NCBI GenBank assembly: GCA_003641675.1
Contig: QNBI01000022.1
Span: 1 to 11,639 of the forward strand
Reading direction: 5' to 3'
Source: Spirochaetota bacterium
GTDB lineage: Bacteria; Spirochaetota; Spirochaetia; SZUA-6
DNA length: 11,639 nt
The first letter of the stretch is position 1. Each line of letters begins with the position of its first letter. Below the pieces are notes generated by a model. It had not been told where the DNA came from. It saw nothing but the letters and a program-made list of their open reading frames with translations, and ran no database searches. Position numbers and translations under genes: made by a program. Below are positions 1-6,661 of the stretch, one piece after another.

Positions 1-1
1 T

Positions 2-784
2 AACGGAGCTGAATTTGTCTGGAAATCACCGCAGTTTGAAATAAGTGAAATATTTACACCTGTCTCTTCCAATGAAGCGCCGTTAGCAAACGGAGTTAAA
101 ATTGAAATTGATATAAAGAATCTTTCTGAACAGAGCTTTTCTGTGGGGCTGCGGTTTTTACTCGATACGTATCTTGGAGAAGACAGTTACATACATTTTA
201 AAACAGACAGGGTGAATCAGATTTTCAAAGAGCAAACCATAACGAGAGCAAATATGGTTAAGTATTGGATATCTCCGAAACAGGGGAATGCAGATCAATT
301 CGGACTGGAATGTATTACAACAGGAAAGGGAATTACTGTTCCGGATTCAATAGTTTTTGCAAATTGGAAAAGGTTAAATGATTCTTCATGGTCTTATAAG
401 ACGAGTGTTAGCCGTAATTTTAGTCTGCTGCCGTATTCAATAAACGATTCTGCTGTTGCACAGTATTACAATCCTGAAAACCTTAGCAAAAATATGACAA
501 GAAAAATTGTTATAGTTCTCGGAAAATACGATGCAAAGGGTTATGATATAAGCAGTAATCAAAACAAAACTAATTTAAACAGCCTTCTAAAAAAGGCTGT
601 TAGCGGAGAAGGGATTTCCGACAAGTATTTATCCGCACAGGCGGATCTTTCCACTGTTAACAAGCTGCTGGTTCAGATAGATGATGCTCTTAAATCATAC
701 GAAACAATTTCCAACGATAAAGTAGAATTTATAGAAGAAATATTAAACGGCTTAAAAGAGAAATCCAAAAAGTATTCTCAATAA
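2..784 (+). CDS. Conserved hypothetical protein, probably beta-rich with a helical tail (5' partial)
   Basis: The reading frame is open from base 2, so the gene enters from the left edge; 260 residues are visible before the TAA at 782-784. An internal GTG at 143 is unlikely to be the true start, because the frame upstream of it is protein-like and continues into the same domain. The visible part alternates short hydrophobic and polar stretches, as in a beta-sandwich. It carries the segment LRFLLDTYLGED, then a Trp/Asn-rich region (FANWKRLNDSSW) and NDSAVAQYYNP. I recall this pattern from secreted or surface proteins in spirochaetes, but I cannot name the family. The last 65 or so residues are charged and probably helical. 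The N-terminus, and so any signal peptide, lies outside the window. The next gene follows after 20 bp, probably in the same transcript. No function is assigned. Confidence 0.8.
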   Translation, partial: NGAEFVWKSPQFEISEIFTPVSSNEAPLANGVKIEIDIKNLSEQSFSVGLRFLLDTYLGEDSYIHFKTDRVNQIFKEQTITRANMVKYWISPKQGNADQFGLECITTGKGITVPDSIVFANWKRLNDSSWSYKTSVSRNFSLLPYSINDSAVAQYYNPENLSKNMTRKIVIVLGKYDAKGYDISSNQNKTNLNSLLKKAVSGEGISDKYLSAQADLSTVNKLLVQIDDALKSYETISNDKVEFIEEILNGLKEKSKKYSQ

Positions 785-804
785 TTTGGTAAAGGATTAT
801 TAGA

Positions 805-1884
805 ATGTCTTCTATGAGTTTGAAAAGAGTATATAAGCTCTTTCGAGCTCGGAAATTTACAGAGGTTATACATATTCTTGAACCTCAAATATTCCGATAC
901 AGGGAAAGCTATACATTTTACTACCTGTTGGGATTTTCCTGTCTTTACTCCGGTGACTTTGGCGGTGCATATTCTTATCTGGAAAGGGCAGACCAGATTA
1001 AACACGGTAATTCCCAAATACAGCTCGGTCTTGCAGCTGTTCATCTTAAAAAAGGAGATCTGGAGGGTGCGTTGAAAATATGGCTAAGAGTGCTCGACAG
1101 TAATCCAAAAAACAGAATTGCAAAAAAGGGCATAGAATTTTCTAGAAAAATTATTAGTAAACAGGAAAAAGAAGAAATATTTGAAATCTCCAATATTAAG
1201 CGATTTTATCCTAAATTACCAAGAAGAAACGGATGGATAATTATAGTTGGTCTTCTAGTAATAGCTGTTGCCGGTTCATATTCCTTGTATCAACTTTATT
1301 TAAAAGAATACTATAAACACAGCAGGTCCGGCAGAAACGATATTGAAACTATAGAGTTAAATAATGATAATCTTCTTGCTAAAAATAAAAATACTGTAAA
1401 AGACATTTATGAATTGACAGAAAAGGAAATTAAACAGCATTTTGAGAATGCAAAGAGATACCTGCTAAAGTACAGGGATAATATGGCCAATTTGGAAATT
1501 AATAGGATATTACTCTCGAACGCCTCCGTGTATGTAAAAGAAAGGGCCCTGCTTTTAAAAACATTTATAAAAAAACCAGATTTCTCAACTGTAAGAGATT
1601 CTTTTAAGTACAGTGATGTTAAAAATAATCCGCCTTTATATAACGGATGTTTTGTTGTATGGAAAGGGAAAATAGCCAATATAAAAATAAATAAAAACAG
1701 CATAAATTTTGATCTCTTGGTAGGATACGAAAAAGAAAAAGAATTAAAGGGAATTGTTCCTGTTAGTCTGGATTTTAGTGTAATTCTTAATAACGGAGAC
1801 CCAATAGAGCTTCTTGGTAAAATTGTAAGTGATTACAAAAAAATATCGGTAAGAGGTATTTCGGTTCACAAGCTGGAGCCTTAA
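805..1884 (+). CDS. TPR protein with one internal membrane helix and a possible OB-like C-terminal domain
   Basis: This 359-residue protein begins at ATG 805, with AAAGGA at 791-796 as a ribosome binding site; a second ATG at 814 is a possible alternative. Residues 5-115 look like TPR helices: YYLLGFSCLYSGDFGGAYSYL, then a second repeat with AAVHLKKGDLEGALKIW and an NPKN turn. Residues 143-163 form one hydrophobic helix, preceded by the basic stretch KLPRRNG, so the TPR part is probably cytoplasmic and the rest extracytoplasmic. Residues 170-260 are charged and helical. Residues 275-359 look beta-rich, with VVWKGKIANI and DPIELLGKIVS spaced as in an OB fold; that is inference only. It sits between a hypothetical gene and dtd, probably in one transcript. 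The TPR region suggests a scaffold that holds a partner at the membrane, but no partner can be named. Confidence 0.85.
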   Translation: MSSMSLKRVYKLFRARKFTEVIHILEPQIFRYRESYTFYYLLGFSCLYSGDFGGAYSYLERADQIKHGNSQIQLGLAAVHLKKGDLEGALKIWLRVLDSNPKNRIAKKGIEFSRKIISKQEKEEIFEISNIKRFYPKLPRRNGWIIIVGLLVIAVAGSYSLYQLYLKEYYKHSRSGRNDIETIELNNDNLLAKNKNTVKDIYELTEKEIKQHFENAKRYLLKYRDNMANLEINRILLSNASVYVKERALLLKTFIKKPDFSTVRDSFKYSDVKNNPPLYNGCFVVWKGKIANIKINKNSINFDLLVGYEKEKELKGIVPVSLDFSVILNNGDPIELLGKIVSDYKKISVRGISVHKLEP

Positions 1885-1922
1885 AGATTTGGAATTTAAC
1901 AATTTAAGAAGGATATATATAA

Positions 1923-2372
1923 ATGAGGGCGGTAGTACAGAGAGTTATAAACTGCAGTGTTGCAGCAGCTGGTAAAATTGTAGGGAATATAAATAAGGGG
2001 ATACTTGTATATTTAGGCGTGGAAGAAAATGACAGTGAAAAAGATGTAAAATATATTACGGATAAAGTTATAAACCTAAGAATCTTCAATGATTATAATA
2101 ATAAAATGAATTTGTCTTTAAAGGATATAGGAGGAGAGCTGCTTCTGGTTTCACAATTTACGCTTTTAGGGGATGTGCGTAGGGGGAGAAGGCCTTCTTA
2201 CAGCAGGGCTGCAGACCCTGAATATGCGAAAAAGTACTATCATCTGACACTTCGTGCTTTTAAAGAAAGTGGACTTAAAGTGGAAGCGGGTAGGTTCAGA
2301 GAGGTTATGGAGATAAATTATACAAATATCGGCCCGGTAACAATTCTTCTGGATTCACGTAAATTATTTTAG
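1923..2372 (+). CDS. dtd: D-aminoacyl-tRNA deacylase
   Basis: This cytoplasmic enzyme removes D-amino acids (and, in many bacteria, mischarged glycine) from tRNA, so that they do not enter protein. At 149 residues it has the normal family length and opens with the typical MRAVVQRV. Both active-site signatures are present: SQFTLLGD at residues 77-84, followed by RGRRPSY, and GPVT at 137-140, the Gly-cisPro motif that selects against L-amino acids. One deviation is GRFREVM at 123-129, where the family usually has a Gly-Ala pair after the Phe. ATG 1923 is preceded by AGAAGGA at 1907-1913, a good ribosome binding site. It follows the TPR gene after 38 bp. No clear hairpin terminator follows its stop, although the DNA at about 2408-2426 is T-rich. 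Confidence 0.96.
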   Translation: MRAVVQRVINCSVAAAGKIVGNINKGILVYLGVEENDSEKDVKYITDKVINLRIFNDYNNKMNLSLKDIGGELLLVSQFTLLGDVRRGRRPSYSRAADPEYAKKYYHLTLRAFKESGLKVEAGRFREVMEINYTNIGPVTILLDSRKLF

Positions 2373-2426
2373 TTCAATTTGGAAATATGACGTAAAACCT
2401 TTCTTGAAATTTTTGTTATTTTTTTA

Positions 2427-2849
2427 TCAACTTAATGTATAGCGGCTTTCCATCATTAAAATAGATTTCTCTCTTCTATGTTTCAACAAAGGAAGAAATT
2501 TTAATAAGTCTGCTTTAACAAAAGAGTCATTAAAATTCCGAAGTTGGTCTATAATAATTAGAGGATAAAAAGAATTTTCTTTTATACGTGATAATTTATC
2601 GTCGGAATTGAAATTGGAAAGTGTTTAAACAAATACAGTAGCTGTTTCTAAATCATAATTGTTAATTCAGTAAATAATTATAGGGTTAAAATCCCTTGTA
2701 CTGTTTCTAATAAAGTTTCTAATTACATAGGAGGAAGGTTCGCCAAAAGCTGTTTTGGATAATAATGCAAAAAGTATGGGAAGAAGAATTAATAACACTT
2801 TTTTAGCATATTTTATATTGCTAAAAAATGTTTTAAATGGAATAATCAT
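2427..2849 (-). pseudogene. Decayed gene for a small, probably exported protein
   Basis: Read on the minus strand from ATG 2849, one frame gives 60 residues, then TGA (2669-2667), 13 codons, TAA (2627-2625), and 65 codons down to TGA (2429-2427), directly followed by TAA. Only two stops interrupt about 140 codons of very AT-rich DNA, where many more would be expected by chance; the other frames are full of stops. The N-terminus looks like a signal peptide: a lysine pair, then VLLILLPILFALL, then SKTAFGEP as a possible cleavage region. The last segment looks like real protein (SFYPLIIIDQLRNFNDSF, then a basic stretch and ILMMESRYTLS) but has no plausible start of its own. I therefore favour one gene killed by two nonsense changes. 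No family is recognised, and no good ribosome binding site precedes ATG 2849. Alternatives are a short intact 60-residue exported peptide, or chance openness. Confidence 0.45.
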
Positions 2850-2870
2850 TTTAGTTAATATTAATATCGG

Positions 2871-2898
2871 TTTAGTATTAGGGCATAGAAGCTATAAA
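2871..2898 (+). promoter_or_regulatory. Possible sigma-70-type promoter for recA
   Basis: A TATAAA at 2893-2898 could be a -10 box, with TTTAGT at 2871-2876 as a weak -35 box 16 bp upstream. This would leave a leader of about 100 bases before recA. The region is so AT-rich that such matches arise easily; a second weak candidate is GTGACT at 2940-2945 with TAAATA at 2965-2970. Confidence 0.25.
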
Positions 2899-3004
2899 TA
2901 AAAAAAAATATTCTAAAAACAGAAGCAAACCGGTAAAAGGTGACTTATATTTATATATAAAAACTAAATATTTCCAAAAAAAATATAGAAGAAGGAATGT
3001 ATAA

Positions 3005-4096
3005 ATGGTTAAAAAAGAACAGAAAAAATTAAATCAAATTTCACCCGAGATAAGCGAAAAACTTAAGGCTTTGGAGGCAGCAAGGCTGCAGATAGAAAAG
3101 CAGTACGGTAAGGGCTCAATTATGCGTCTGGGAGAGGATGCAAGTGACAGAGAAGTGGAAACTATACCAACAGGGTCCATTCTTCTTGATGCTGCTTTGG
3201 GGGTCGGAGGGTATCCTCGGGGACGCGTAATAGAGATATTCGGTCCTGAATCATCGGGGAAAACAACTCTTGCACTGCATGCAATTGCAGAAGCTCAGAA
3301 GTTAAAAGGAATAGCTGCTTTTATAGACGCAGAGCATGCTTTGGATCCTCTATACGCTAAAAATCTTGGCGTTAATGTAGATGAACTATGGGTATCTCAA
3401 CCGGATACAGGAGAACAGGCGCTTGAAATTGTAGAATCGCTTGTAAGATCCGGTGCGGTGGATATTATTGTTGTCGATTCTGTGGCTGCTTTGACACCAA
3501 GGGCGGAAATAGAGGGGGATATGGGGGATTCCCATATGGGATTGCAGGCCCGTTTAATGAGCCAGGCTTTAAGAAAACTTACAGGAATTATATCAAAGTC
3601 AAAAACCTGTTTAATATTTATTAATCAGATAAGAATGAAGATAGGAGTGATGTTTGGAAATCCTGAAACCACTACGGGGGGGAAAGCCCTAAAATTTTAT
3701 TCTTCTGTAAGGCTCGAAGTAAGAAAAATAGAGACAATAGCGCAGGGTACAAACAATCCTGTTGGAAATAAGGTAAGAGTTAAAGTTGTAAAGAATAAAG
3801 TAGCCCCTCCTTTCAGGAAAGTGGAAATGGATATAATATTCGGAAAGGGAATCTCTGCAAGCGGAAGCCTGCTGGATGCCGCCCTGCAATATAAAATTGT
3901 TGAAAAAAGCGGCACCTGGTATGCCTACGGTGAAGAAAGAATGGGGCAGGGAAGAGAGAATGCGAGAAGTTATCTGGAAAATAATCCGGATATAGCTCTG
4001 GAAATAGAAAAAAAAGTACGTGAATTACTCTTTCCTAAGAAGATAAAGACGGAAGAGAAAATTGTTGAAAAAAATGAAAAGAAAGAACTATTTTAG
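3005..4096 (+). CDS. recA: Recombinase RecA
   Basis: RecA polymerises on single-stranded DNA, uses ATP to pair it with homologous duplex and drives strand exchange; in bacteria with an SOS response it also triggers LexA cleavage. The 363-residue protein has the family's normal length. Walker A is GPESSGKTT at residues 80-88, Walker B is IIVVDS at 154-159, and the DNA-binding loop region [20 protein letters not shown] covers 205-224. KNKVAPPF (263-270) is also typical. The C-terminal 20 residues are a run of Lys and Glu, as in many RecA tails, although more basic than the acidic E. coli tail. ATG 3005 is preceded by AGAAGAAGGA (2987-2996), a strong ribosome binding site. It is probably the first gene of a long transcript; folK begins 3 bp after its stop. 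Confidence 0.99.
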   Translation: MVKKEQKKLNQISPEISEKLKALEAARLQIEKQYGKGSIMRLGEDASDREVETIPTGSILLDAALGVGGYPRGRVIEIFGPESSGKTTLALHAIAEAQKLKGIAAFIDAEHALDPLYAKNLGVNVDELWVSQPDTGEQALEIVESLVRSGAVDIIVVDSVAALTPRAEIEGDMGDSHMGLQARLMSQALRKLTGIISKSKTCLIFINQIRMKIGVMFGNPETTTGGKALKFYSSVRLEVRKIETIAQGTNNPVGNKVRVKVVKNKVAPPFRKVEMDIIFGKGISASGSLLDAALQYKIVEKSGTWYAYGEERMGQGRENARSYLENNPDIALEIEKKVRELLFPKKIKTEEKIVEKNEKKELF

Positions 4097-4099
4097 ACA

Positions 4100-4609
4100 T
4101 TGAGGTTCCAGGTATATCTTTCCATAGGCTCAAACAAGGGCAACCGGTTAGGGTACATTGAATATGCATGCATACACCTTAAGAATGTTCTGAATGATTT
4201 TAATGTTTCAAGAATTTACGAGACAGCACCCAGGTACTATAAGCATCAGTCTAAATTCCTAAATCTTGCCGCTTCTGGATATTATAAGGATTCGCCATTT
4301 AGCCTCCTTAGAGAAATAAGTTTTATAGAAAGCGGAGCGGGAAGGAAAAGAAATCCATCTATACCGAAAGGGCCCCGGACTTTGGATATCGACATTATTT
4401 TGTTTGGTTCTGAAATAATTAAGACAGAACAACTTACAATACCGCATGAGGGGTTGAAAGAAAGAAGGTTTGTCCTTATTCCTCTTCTCGAGTTAAACCC
4501 GACATTGTACGACCCTGTTACAAGGAGGCCGTTGTGGGAATATTTATATAAACTGGATTTACAGGGTGTTTATCTGTATAATATTCCGGAGAATATTAAT
4601 GAATATTGA
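4100..4609 (+). CDS. folK: 2-amino-4-hydroxy-6-hydroxymethyldihydropteridine pyrophosphokinase
   Basis: HPPK transfers pyrophosphate from ATP to hydroxymethyl-dihydropterin, the step before dihydropteroate synthase in folate synthesis. Its 169 residues match the family length. Seen are YLSIGSNKGNR at 6-16, FLNLAA at 53-58, the arginines of GRKRNPS at 81-87, GPRTLDIDIILFG at 91-103 (D96 and D98 match the two Mg-binding aspartates of the family), and IPHEGLKERRFVLIPLLEL at 114-132. The start is TTG at 4100, 3 bp after the recA stop, because the conserved N-terminal strand begins immediately and no ATG or GTG is available nearby. The ribosome binding site is weak, so translation is probably coupled to recA. 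No other folate gene (folB, folP) lies nearby. Its 3' end overlaps scpA by 11 bp. Confidence 0.95.
   Translation: MRFQVYLSIGSNKGNRLGYIEYACIHLKNVLNDFNVSRIYETAPRYYKHQSKFLNLAASGYYKDSPFSLLREISFIESGAGRKRNPSIPKGPRTLDIDIILFGSEIIKTEQLTIPHEGLKERRFVLIPLLELNPTLYDPVTRRPLWEYLYKLDLQGVYLYNIPENINEY
4588..4592 (+). promoter_or_regulatory. Ribosome binding site that fixes the scpA start
   Basis: GGAGA lies 6 bp upstream of ATG 4599, inside the end of folK. It supports that start over an upstream ATG at 4566 in the same frame, which would add 11 residues (MFICIIFRRIL) that do not resemble ScpA and would lengthen the overlap with folK. Confidence 0.7.
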
Positions 4610-5333
4610 AGAAACAGGTGCAGTAAAGGATAAATACCATTTTAAGATAAGCGGTTTTGAAGGGCCTCTTGATTTACTTTTGTTTCTAATAAAGAAAAAC
4701 GAAATAAATATCTACGATATTCCAATAGCTCAAATTACAGAACAGTATCTTGAGTATCTTGAATATGCCGCCAAAATAGATCTCGATAATATAATAGAAT
4801 TCTACAGCATGGCGGCTACTCTAATATATATAAAATCAAGAATGCTTCTTCCTGCGGAAAATATAGATTTAAACGATGTTATTGAAGATCCGAGAAAGGA
4901 GCTTGTTGAAAAACTAATCGAATATCAGAAGTATAAAAAGCTAAGTGAAATTATGCTGGAAAAGGAAGAGGAGTATGAATGGTCTCTTGAAAGAAAGAAA
5001 AATCAGCAGCTGCTTCCCTTTGCAGAAGAGAACATATGGGAGGATTTAACTGTATGGGACCTGTTTCAGGCATTCTCTTCTATAATCGGGAGTATATCAA
5101 AAGAAAAATTTATAGATTTATTCGAAGAAGTAACTATAAATGAAAAAATAACTCTGATAAATGAATATCTGGACAAACAAAGCGAAATAATGTTTACTGT
5201 TCTCATACAGAAAAACGGCTCTATTATGGAAATAGTCTGTGCATTTTTTGCGGTTCTTGAACTGGTTAAACAGAAGAGGATTAGTGTTCAGCAAAACCGA
5301 CTGTTTGGTGACATAAGAATTATTGCCAGATAA
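4599..5333 (+). CDS. scpA: Segregation and condensation protein A (kleisin)
   Basis: ScpA is the kleisin that bridges the two SMC heads and binds a ScpB dimer in the bacterial condensin, which loads near the replication origin and helps separate sister chromosomes. The 244-residue protein has the family length. Seen are FEGPLDLLLFLIKKNEINIYD at 20-40 (the most diagnostic ScpA segment), ITEQYLEYL at 46-54, AATLIYIKSRMLLP at 72-85 in the N-terminal SMC-binding helices, an acidic linker, and a C-terminal winged helix (EIVCAFFAVLELVKQKRI, 211-228, then LFGDI). ATG 4599 is chosen for the GGAGA site upstream. It overlaps folK by 11 bp; the folK/scpA junction contains GAATATT twice. scpB follows directly. 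No smc gene is present in this window. Confidence 0.97.
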   Translation: MNIEETGAVKDKYHFKISGFEGPLDLLLFLIKKNEINIYDIPIAQITEQYLEYLEYAAKIDLDNIIEFYSMAATLIYIKSRMLLPAENIDLNDVIEDPRKELVEKLIEYQKYKKLSEIMLEKEEEYEWSLERKKNQQLLPFAEENIWEDLTVWDLFQAFSSIIGSISKEKFIDLFEEVTINEKITLINEYLDKQSEIMFTVLIQKNGSIMEIVCAFFAVLELVKQKRISVQQNRLFGDIRIIAR

Positions 5334-5361
5334 GCTTAAACTCATTTATTTTAGACTTGTA

Positions 5362-5940
5362 ATGGAATTAAACAATTTGGATTTAAACAGTAACTTGACC
5401 AATTTAGAATTAAAACGAGAAACGGCCTTATTGGAAATTGTCCTTTTTTTAGAAAATGAGCCACTTAATATAAAATCCTTATCCAGGATCACAGGTTTAT
5501 CAAGGGATATTGTAAAGAAATGCCTGCTTTTTTTAAAGGACAGATATAATGATGATGCCTGTGGTATTGAGCTTGTGGAAATAGCTGAAGGCTTCATGCT
5601 TTATCCTAAAAAGGCCTATTGGAACTTTCTAAAACAGAAATACGGGAAGAAGAGCCTTGGAAAACTTTCCAGAGCTGCTCTTGAAACTTTATCCATAATT
5701 GCATATTCGCAGCCCGTGACGAGGAGTGAAATAGAGAGTATTCGAGGGGTATCGCCAGACGCAATGGTCAGGTTACTACTGGATAAAAAGCTAATAAAGG
5801 AAGTAGGGAAAAAAGATGCTCCAGGAAGACCTGTTCAGTATGGAACGACTCAGGAATTCTTAAAGATGTTTAGACTAAAAAGTATTGCAGATCTGCCAAA
5901 ATTAAATGAGGATGATGAAAACAGATTCCGGGACGATTAA
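5362..5940 (+). CDS. scpB: Segregation and condensation protein B
   Basis: ScpB is the dimeric winged-helix subunit that binds the middle of ScpA in the SMC-ScpAB condensin. Two winged-helix domains are visible: the first from about residue 20 (ALLEIVLFLENEPLNIKSL), the second with LSRAALETLSIIAYSQPVT at 102-120 followed by RSEIESIRGV, the family hallmark. VGKKDAPGRPVQYGTTQEFL (148-167) and a final SIADLP are also typical. ATG 5362 gives 192 residues and a 28-bp gap after scpA. An in-frame TTG at 5323 would give 205 residues and overlap scpA by 11 bp, matching the coupling seen elsewhere in this operon. Neither start has a clear ribosome binding site, so the start is uncertain. The 3' end overlaps rluB by up to 35 bp. 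Confidence 0.95.
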   Translation: MELNNLDLNSNLTNLELKRETALLEIVLFLENEPLNIKSLSRITGLSRDIVKKCLLFLKDRYNDDACGIELVEIAEGFMLYPKKAYWNFLKQKYGKKSLGKLSRAALETLSIIAYSQPVTRSEIESIRGVSPDAMVRLLLDKKLIKEVGKKDAPGRPVQYGTTQEFLKMFRLKSIADLPKLNEDDENRFRDD

Positions 5941-6658
5941 AACAGTTAAGCTTCAGAAATATCTGGCCCTTGCCGGTTTGGGTTCAAGAAGAAAGTGCGA
6001 AGAGATTATTAATGAAAGAGTTGTCAGCGTTAACGGAGAGACAGTATTAAGACCGGGAATTCGAGTGTCCTTCAACGATATTGTCAGGGTCGGTGATAAA
6101 ATTGTAAGACCTCTGGGAAAAAAAATATACCTTGCCCTTAACAAACCCACCGGATATATTTGCTCTAATTCGGATTCTCTGGGCAGGCAGATTGCAAGAG
6201 ACCTCCTGCCCGATGAGTATAAAAAATATCACCTGTATAATGTTGGAAGGCTGGATTATAATTCCAGCGGGCTTATATTCTATACAAACGATGGTGATTT
6301 TGCCAATATCATAATGCATCCATCATTTGGTGTTAAAAAAATGTACCGGGTTAAGACATCAAAGGATATAGACAGAAGAAAATTGAAAAGTTATAAGAGA
6401 GAAGGAACAGAAATTAAGAGCATAAAATATACCCTTGAAGATTACGAACTGCTATCACCGAGAGAGGTGATTCTAACACTAAATGAGGGGAAAAACAGAG
6501 AGATACGTAGGGTTTTTGATTTTTGGGGAATTGATGTGAAGGAACTGGAACGGATAAAAATAGGCATTGTGGAGCTGGGTGAATTAAGAAAAGGTGATTT
6601 CCGGAAATTAACAGCAGGAGAGATTAGATGGTTCTTATCAAAACAGAGGAGCGATTAG
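5906..6658 (+). CDS. rluB: 23S rRNA pseudouridine synthase, RluB/RsuA family
   Basis: Enzymes of this family turn one uridine of ribosomal RNA into pseudouridine; the position next to scpAB and cmk points to RluB, which acts on helix 89 of 23S rRNA. An S4 RNA-binding domain covers residues 14-60 (VKLQKYLALAGLGSRRKCEE). The catalytic domain has NKPTGY at 79-84, the catalytic aspartate D117 in GRLDYNSSGL (114-123), and EGKNREIRRVF at 204-214. At 250 residues the length is normal. Three in-frame ATGs (5906, 5912, 5915) lie inside the end of scpB; 5906 is taken, but 5912 or 5915 would alter only two or three residues. Translation is probably coupled to scpB. RluB, RluE, RluF and RsuA are hard to tell apart by sequence alone, so the exact target site is inferred from context. 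Confidence 0.92.
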   Translation: MRMMKTDSGTIKTVKLQKYLALAGLGSRRKCEEIINERVVSVNGETVLRPGIRVSFNDIVRVGDKIVRPLGKKIYLALNKPTGYICSNSDSLGRQIARDLLPDEYKKYHLYNVGRLDYNSSGLIFYTNDGDFANIIMHPSFGVKKMYRVKTSKDIDRRKLKSYKREGTEIKSIKYTLEDYELLSPREVILTLNEGKNREIRRVFDFWGIDVKELERIKIGIVELGELRKGDFRKLTAGEIRWFLSKQRSD

Positions 6659-6661
6659 ATT

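Larger units (their letters stand above)
2373..3004 (+). other. 632-bp spacer between dtd and recA
   Basis: No intact + strand gene is present; all three forward frames are broken by frequent stops. The left two thirds hold a minus-strand frame that looks like a gene relic (2427-2849). The right 155 bp should hold the recA promoter and leader. I searched it by eye for the LexA boxes I know (CTG-N10-CAG, GAAC-N4-GTTC, GTTC-N7-GTTC, TTTG-N5-CAAA) and found none. No tRNA, GC-rich hairpin or riboswitch-like fold was seen. The region is visibly more AT-rich than the flanking genes. Confidence 0.7.

Noticed and set aside
1407..1703. 98-codon open frame on the minus strand
   Set aside because: Lies wholly within the membrane-anchored TPR gene, with no supporting start signal or family resemblance.
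2400..2426. T-rich stretch downstream of dtd as a terminator
   Set aside because: No GC-rich hairpin precedes it; a terminator may exist but the sequence does not support calling one.
2644..2722. Three copies of GTTTCTAA (2644-2651, 2703-2710, 2715-2722)
   Set aside because: Short, irregularly spaced and AT-rich, with no conserved spacer length; not enough for a repeat array or binding-site cluster.
2855..2864. Palindrome TTAATATTAA upstream of recA
   Set aside because: A and T only, in very AT-rich DNA, with no second half or known operator match; too weak to call an operator.
3519..3537. Perfect 7-bp inverted repeat ATATGGG / CCCATAT with a 5-base loop inside recA
   Set aside because: It encodes the conserved GDMGDSHMG stretch of RecA; the codons for repeated Met-Gly and His-Met create the symmetry, and no poly-T follows.
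3689..3915. Two overlapping minus-strand frames of 66 and 72 codons
   Set aside because: Antisense to the conserved core of recA; their openness follows from recA codon use.
3911..3924. GG-N10-GC match resembling a sigma-54 promoter (GGCACCTGGTATGC)
   Set aside because: It lies deep in recA coding sequence over conserved residues, with no gene start suitably placed downstream; likely chance.
5953..6319. Minus-strand frames of 65 and 90 codons
   Set aside because: Antisense to rluB, overlapping one another, and without a ribosome binding site.
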